Shown: piece after piece, positions 59,814 through 64,000 of the stretch
How positions within the stretch are numbered: position 1 is the stretch's first letter
Layout: each line of letters begins with the position of its first letter
Source: Brevundimonas huaxiensis
Lineage (GTDB): Bacteria > Pseudomonadota > Alphaproteobacteria > Caulobacterales > Caulobacteraceae
Assembly: GCF_014218725.1 (NCBI RefSeq)
Contig: NZ_JABBJE010000004.1
Location: 62,001 to 126,000 of the forward strand
Length of the DNA stretch: 64,000 bases
Reading direction: 5' to 3'
Notes under the pieces: model-generated
What the model saw: the letters and a program-made list of their open reading frames with translations, nothing else
Databases searched by the model: none
What the model was told of the DNA's origin: nothing
Made by a program: the position numbers and the translations under genes

Positions 59814-62024
59814 ATGCGTCACCTGATCCTGTCCGCCGCCATTCCGGCACTTCTGCTGGGCGCCTGCGCGAGCACGCCGGTCGCGACCGGCGGCGACGAA
59901 ATCGTCATGACGACCAACGACAGCCCTCCGCCCCACTTCCCCCGCGATCTGACCCCGGCGGGCGTCGCGGCCGCGGACGATAATCTGGCGCTGGAGCAGG
60001 TGGACGGGGCCGAGGCGATGGCCTTCGTCGCCGAAGAGAACCGAAAGTCCCTCGCCGCCCTGACCGGCGATCCGCGCTATGAGACCTTCCGCGCCGAGGC
60101 CCAGGCGATCCTGACCGCCACCGACCGCATCCCCAGCCCATCCTTCCTGGGCGACGGGATCGGCAACTTCTGGCAGGACGCGACCAATCCCAAGGGCGTC
60201 TGGCGCCGCACGACGCTGGCCAGCTACCGGACCGCGACGCCGCAGTGGGAGACGCTGCTGGACATCGACGCCTTGTCCAAGGCGGAGGGCAAGGACTGGG
60301 TGTTCAAGGGCGCCGATTGCCTGGCGCCGGACGACACGCGCTGCCTGATCAATCTGTCCGACGGCGGCAAGGACGCGGTGGTCGTGCGCGAGTTCGACCT
60401 GACCACCAAACGTTTCGTGGATGGTGGTTTCAACCTGCCCGAAGGCAAGCACCGCATCGAATGGCTGGACCGCGACACGCTTCTGGTCGCCACCGACTTC
60501 GGCGCCGGAACCATGACGGAGTCCGGCTATCCCTTCATCGTCAAGACGCTGAAGCGTGGCCAGACCCTGAACCAGGCGACCGAGGTCTATCGCGGCGACC
60601 AGGGCGACGGCGGCTATGGCGTCAGCCCAGCCGTCTATCGCGACAAGGACGGCAAGGTGACGGCGGTGATCATCACCCGCCCGCTGGACACCTTCCGCTC
60701 GGAGACGTGGCAGTTGGCGCATGACGGCAAGACGACGCAGCTTCGCCTGCCCGCCCGCGTGTCCGTCTATGGCGTCCTGAACGACGCCCTGATCTTCTCG
60801 CCGGAAGAGAACTGGAGTCCGCCCGGCGGAGGGGCGTTCAAGGGTGGCGACCTGCTGTCGATAGCGCTCGAGGTGCTGCAAGCGCAGGAAGATCAGGTCA
60901 TCATCAGCAACGCTGCGCCGCTGATTTTTTCGCCCAATGCGCGCCAAGCGGTGGGCGATGTCCGCGTTCTGTCGGACCGTGTAGTCGTTTCTTACACAGA
61001 CAACGTTCGCGGCCGCGCGGCCGTCTTCCTGGATCGTGGCGAATGGGGCTGGCCACGGACGGACATCTCCGTCCCCGACAACCTCGCGGTCGGTCTGGGC
61101 GACTCGTCCAAATCACGCGGCGAGGTCTTCGTCTCAACCCAGGGCTTCCTCGTTCCACCGACTCTCAGCCTGGCCGATGCGGACGCCGCGACCCTGACCA
61201 CGCTGAAATCCGCGCCGGCCAAGTTCGACGCGTCGCGTGACGTGACCGAACAGTTCGAGGCGACCTCGATCGACGGGACCAAGATTCCCTATTTCGTCAC
61301 CCGTCCGCGCGACATGAAGCTGGACGGGTCGAACCCGACCGTCATGCTGGGCTACGGCGGTTTCCAAGTCAGCCTGAACCCGGCCTACAAGCCCGAGATG
61401 GGCAAGCTGTGGCTGGAGCGGGGCGCGGTCTTCGTGCAGGCCAATATCCGCGGCGGGGGCGAGTTCGGGCCCGACTGGCACCAGGCTGCGCTGGACGGTA
61501 ATCGCCAGAAGGCCTTTGACGACTTCGCCGCCGTGGCGCGCGATCTGGAACAACGCGGGATCACCAGCCCGCGTCGGCTGGGCATCTATGGTCGGTCGAA
61601 CGGCGGGGTCCTGACCTCGGTGTCGATCACCCAGCACCCGGAGCTGTTCAATGCGGCGGTGATCGAGAGCCCGCTGGTGGACATGCTGCGCTATCACGAA
61701 CTGCCGGCCGGGGCGTCGTGGATCGGCGAATACGGCGACCCGCGCATCCCGGAAGAAGCCGCGTGGATCTCGAAATATTCCGCCTATCAGCAGCTCCGTC
61801 CGGGCCAGTCCTATCCGCGCGTCTATCTGACCACCAATACGCGTGACGACCGGGTCCACCCCGGCCATGCGCGCAAGTTCGCCGCGCGCCTGGGCGATAT
61901 GGGCTATGACCACCTCTATTATGAGGACACGGCCGGCGGTCACTCCAACGACGCCGACCCAGTCGCCAACGCCCGTCGCTGGGCCCGCCACTATGTCTAT
62001 CTGTCGCAACAGCTGATGGATTGA
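59814..62024 (+). CDS. Prolyl oligopeptidase family serine peptidase, paralog 2 (lipoprotein)
   Basis: A 736-residue relative of the upstream gene, but with a lipobox (LLLGAC, Cys17) instead of a plain signal, so it should be membrane-anchored. Catalytic residues: Ser595 in GIYGRSNGG, Asp678/Asp679 in RDDRVHPGHARK, and His710 in AGGHSNDAD. The propeller region (about 100-430) matches paralog 1 in order of blocks (WRRTTLASYRTATPQWETLLDIDAL is shared in type). Localisation may be the main difference between the two copies. Confidence 0.94.
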   Translation: MRHLILSAAIPALLLGACASTPVATGGDEIVMTTNDSPPPHFPRDLTPAGVAAADDNLALEQVDGAEAMAFVAEENRKSLAALTGDPRYETFRAEAQAILTATDRIPSPSFLGDGIGNFWQDATNPKGVWRRTTLASYRTATPQWETLLDIDALSKAEGKDWVFKGADCLAPDDTRCLINLSDGGKDAVVVREFDLTTKRFVDGGFNLPEGKHRIEWLDRDTLLVATDFGAGTMTESGYPFIVKTLKRGQTLNQATEVYRGDQGDGGYGVSPAVYRDKDGKVTAVIITRPLDTFRSETWQLAHDGKTTQLRLPARVSVYGVLNDALIFSPEENWSPPGGGAFKGGDLLSIALEVLQAQEDQVIISNAAPLIFSPNARQAVGDVRVLSDRVVVSYTDNVRGRAAVFLDRGEWGWPRTDISVPDNLAVGLGDSSKSRGEVFVSTQGFLVPPTLSLADADAATLTTLKSAPAKFDASRDVTEQFEATSIDGTKIPYFVTRPRDMKLDGSNPTVMLGYGGFQVSLNPAYKPEMGKLWLERGAVFVQANIRGGGEFGPDWHQAALDGNRQKAFDDFAAVARDLEQRGITSPRRLGIYGRSNGGVLTSVSITQHPELFNAAVIESPLVDMLRYHELPAGASWIGEYGDPRIPEEAAWISKYSAYQQLRPGQSYPRVYLTTNTRDDRVHPGHARKFAARLGDMGYDHLYYEDTAGGHSNDADPVANARRWARHYVYLSQQLMD

Positions 62025-62036
62025 GGCTTGTTCCTG

Positions 62037-62068
62037 GGGGCTATCGCGCTTTGCGCTGCTTGAGCCCC
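62037..62068. repeat. Covarying hairpin element, copy 4 (after prolyl oligopeptidase 2)
   Basis: Outer arms GGGGCT (62037-62042) and AGCCCC (62063-62068) form 6 bp. The core reads ATC-GCGC-TTT-GCGC-TGCTTG. It lies between two + strand genes, 13 bases after the peptidase stop. Confidence 0.6.
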
Positions 62069-62126
62069 GATTGGCTCACGCGATTATGAGGCGCGACAAG
62101 AAAGGCCGAGGGTTAAAGACGACGGC

Positions 62127-62882
62127 ATGAACACCAAGGGCTGGATCATCGCGGGCACGATCATGGCGGGCGCCCTCATGTCCGTCGCCTCGGCGGCCCA
62201 GCCGGCGGCGGGGCGTCCGCCGCTTGGGCCGCGTCATGCGACGGCGAGCGGCCCGCCGGTGGTCGTCGAACTGTTTACCGCTCAGGGCTGCGGCGGCTGC
62301 ATCGAAGCCAATGCGGCGGTGGAGAAGGCGGCGGCCCAGCCGGGCGTGATCGCCCTGACCTATGGCGTCGACTACTGGGATTACCTCGGCTGGACCGACA
62401 CCTTCGCCCGGCCCGAGTTCGTTCAGCGCCAGCGCGCCTATCGCGCCGCCTTGCGCCAGCGCGGCGTCTCGACGCCCCAGGTCGTGATCGACGGCCGACG
62501 TCAGGTGTCGGGGGCCCGCAGCGTCGAGCTTGAAACCGCCATCGGTCAGGAGGCGGTGCGTCAGGCCTGGCCGCCCGAGATCGAATTCCGCGAGAACGGA
62601 GCCGGCGTCGGCGTCGGTTCCGGCCGCGCGCCAGTGGGCGGCGCTGAGGTGGTGGCTGTGACCTATACGCCAGGCCCTCAGGTGGTCGAGGTCCGCCAGG
62701 GCGAGAACCGGGGTCAGGCCGTGCGTCACATGAACGTCGTGCGCGGCGTGACGCGCCTTGGCGAATGGCGCGGCCGACCGATGCTTTACGCTCTGCCTTC
62801 CGCCCGGCCCGGCGAGGCCGTGGCGGTGCTGGTGCAAGGCAAGGCCGACAAGCGCATCCTGGGCGCCGCAGTCCGGGACTAG
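62127..62882 (+). CDS. DUF1223 family thioredoxin-fold protein
   Basis: A 251-residue exported protein with a signal peptide (MNTKGWIIAGTIMAGALMSVASA). The core VVVELFTAQGCGGCIEANAA has the CxxC (CGGC) typical of DUF1223, where it is usually CSSC. It is followed by VDYWDYLGWTDTFARPEFVQRQ and TPQVVIDGRRQVSG. The family has a thioredoxin-like fold but unknown function. The first long DUF1223 helix and C-terminal beta region are complete. It overlaps the convergent phosphotransferase gene by four bases. Confidence 0.88.
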   Translation: MNTKGWIIAGTIMAGALMSVASAAQPAAGRPPLGPRHATASGPPVVVELFTAQGCGGCIEANAAVEKAAAQPGVIALTYGVDYWDYLGWTDTFARPEFVQRQRAYRAALRQRGVSTPQVVIDGRRQVSGARSVELETAIGQEAVRQAWPPEIEFRENGAGVGVGSGRAPVGGAEVVAVTYTPGPQVVEVRQGENRGQAVRHMNVVRGVTRLGEWRGRPMLYALPSARPGEAVAVLVQGKADKRILGAAVRD

Positions 62883-63955
62883 GCGCCGGCCTTTTTCGCA
62901 AATCCCCACGCCGCGTCGCTGAGCGGACCGACCTGGGCGGCCATGGTCTTGGCGTGGGCGCTGGCGGCGGTGCCGTCGCGAACCCGGCCGGCGATGCCCT
63001 GACAGATGGCGGCCAGGCGGAACAGGTTGTAGGCGTAGAGCCAGTCGAGGTTGGCGGGCCGCATTCCCGTCGCGGCGGCGTAACGTTCGACGGTCTCCTC
63101 GACGGACGGGATGCCCAGGGCCTCCAGATCGGCGCCGGCGAGGCCGTTGCGCAGCGAAGCCGGAATGGCCCAGGCGATCAGCAGATAGGAGAAGTCGGCC
63201 ATAGGATCGCCGAGGGTCGACAGCTCCCAATCCAGCACGGCGCGAACCTCTGCTCGATCCGGCGCAAGGATCATGTTGTCGAGACGAAAGTCGCCGTGGA
63301 CGATGCGGCTGGGTCCCTCGGCCGGGAGGCTTTCGGGCAGGAAGGCGATCAGCCGGTCCATCGCCGGAACTGGCTCGGTCTCAGACGCCCGATACTGTTT
63401 GGTCCAGCGGCCGACCTGACGCGCAAAATAGTTGCCGGCCTTGCCGTAGTCGCCCAGGCCGATGGCGGCCGGATCGAAGGCGTGCAGCCGAGCCAGCGTG
63501 TCCGTCTGGGCCTCATAGACGGCGCGACGCTCCGCGGGCGTCAGGCCGGGCAGTTTCAAATCCCAGAAAATCCGACCCTCGACCTTGTCCATCACATAGA
63601 AGATCGAGCCGATGACGCTTTCATCCAGGCATAGGGCATGCGGCTTGGCGACGGGGAAGCCTTGCGCGGCCAGGGCCGAGATGACCCGAAACTCGCGGTC
63701 GACGGCATGGGCGCTGGGCAGCAGGACGCCGGGCGGTTTCCGCCGCAGCACATAGGCGGCCGAGGGCGTGACCAGTTCATAGGTCGGGTTCGACTGGCCG
63801 CCCTTGAACTGGCGCACCGTCAGCGGGCCGGCGTAGCCCGAAACATGGGCGCGCATCCAGGCGTCCAGCGCCGCCTCGTCCAGGCGATAGCGTGGATCGA
63901 CCTCGCGCGTGCCGGAAAAGGCGCTCTGGGCGTCCAGCGGGGCGGCGTCGGTCAT
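62879..63955 (-). CDS. APH-type phosphotransferase (ACAD10/11-like)
   Basis: A 358-residue aminoglycoside-phosphotransferase-fold kinase. It has TVRQFKGGQSNPTYEL and YVLRRKPPG (nucleotide-binding lysine), IVHGDFRLDNMIL with the catalytic Asp, and AVLDWELSTLGDPMADFSYLL with the Mg-binding Asp. This is the bacterial relative of the mammalian ACAD10/11 kinase domain, usually linked to acyl-CoA dehydrogenases and fatty-acid degradation; no such gene is visible yet, and only 45 bases precede its start before the window edge. Substrate unknown. Confidence 0.9.
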   Translation of the reverse strand: MTDAAPLDAQSAFSGTREVDPRYRLDEAALDAWMRAHVSGYAGPLTVRQFKGGQSNPTYELVTPSAAYVLRRKPPGVLLPSAHAVDREFRVISALAAQGFPVAKPHALCLDESVIGSIFYVMDKVEGRIFWDLKLPGLTPAERRAVYEAQTDTLARLHAFDPAAIGLGDYGKAGNYFARQVGRWTKQYRASETEPVPAMDRLIAFLPESLPAEGPSRIVHGDFRLDNMILAPDRAEVRAVLDWELSTLGDPMADFSYLLIAWAIPASLRNGLAGADLEALGIPSVEETVERYAAATGMRPANLDWLYAYNLFRLAAICQGIAGRVRDGTAASAHAKTMAAQVGPLSDAAWGFAKKAGA

Positions 63956-64000
63956 GCGGCGGTCCTTGTCGTTTCCTTGAGCCGTCCGGATCTCACGCCC

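Overview
The window is high-GC, densely packed chromosomal DNA from an alphaproteobacterium, almost certainly a member of the Caulobacterales and probably Brevundimonas-like. The evidence is gene content and order: a 180-kDa-class NAD-glutamate dehydrogenase (gdhZ type), mltA-timA next to a divergent secB, coaBC-dut, sdhCDAB followed by an adrenodoxin-type ferredoxin, a eukaryote-like NADP-isocitrate dehydrogenase, rbfA-truB-rpsO-pnp, and many overlapping ATGA/GTGA junctions. No rRNA, tRNA, CRISPR array, prophage or insertion sequence was seen. The content is mostly core housekeeping.

Layout. 0-9.1 kb: end of a methyltransferase gene, an argJ-mutT-Flp pilin run behind a parvulin lipoprotein, secA, a ParDE-like toxin-antitoxin pair chained to a PLP enzyme, and a membrane protein of unknown function. 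9.1-15 kb: an unusual 450-base intergenic region holding a strong small-RNA candidate, then gdhZ and a universal stress protein. 15-23 kb: mltA, timA, secB, a frameshifted EamA transporter, coaBC-dut, a lipoprotein, a HAD hydrolase, a PilZ protein and a frameshifted glycerate-kinase-like gene. 23-31 kb: ferredoxin and the succinate dehydrogenase operon, a pirin, alaS. 31-41 kb: two DUF2939 paralogs, icd, a four-gene chain (small acidic protein, DUF2945, DUF1176 lipoprotein, thioredoxin-reductase-like flavoprotein) and two tandem DUF885 peptidases. 41-50 kb: pnp, rpsO, truB, rbfA, a DUF2459 gene interrupted by a stop codon, lolA, ftsK. 50-64 kb: a ubiquinone-type hydroxylase, a SirB1-like protein, yraN-rsmI-maeB, dapF, an ion channel with a zinc ribbon, two tandem prolyl oligopeptidases, a DUF1223 protein and an APH-type phosphotransferase.

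Functional themes. Envelope and secretion: SecA, SecB, the parvulin lipoprotein, TimA, MltA, LolA and FtsK. Central metabolism: GdhZ, SdhCDAB, Icd and MaeB, which together handle 2-oxoglutarate, succinate and malate. RNA and translation: RbfA, TruB, S15, PNPase, AlaS and RsmI. Nucleotide, cofactor and amino-acid synthesis: ArgJ, Dut, CoaBC and DapF.

Most interesting observations. (1) At 9235-9389, a heat-shock-type promoter is followed by three consecutive stem-loops whose loops are all C-rich and could pair with Shine-Dalgarno sequences; the last is an intrinsic terminator. (2) Four copies of a roughly 30-base hairpin (14409, 32967, 43512, 62037) share a core but have different outer arms that are each self-complementary, and one copy also swaps its inner stem in a compensating way. 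(3) A separate family of larger inverted repeats occupies intergenic gaps. (4) Three otherwise intact genes are broken by a single base change or loss, which is either sequence error or recent gene decay.
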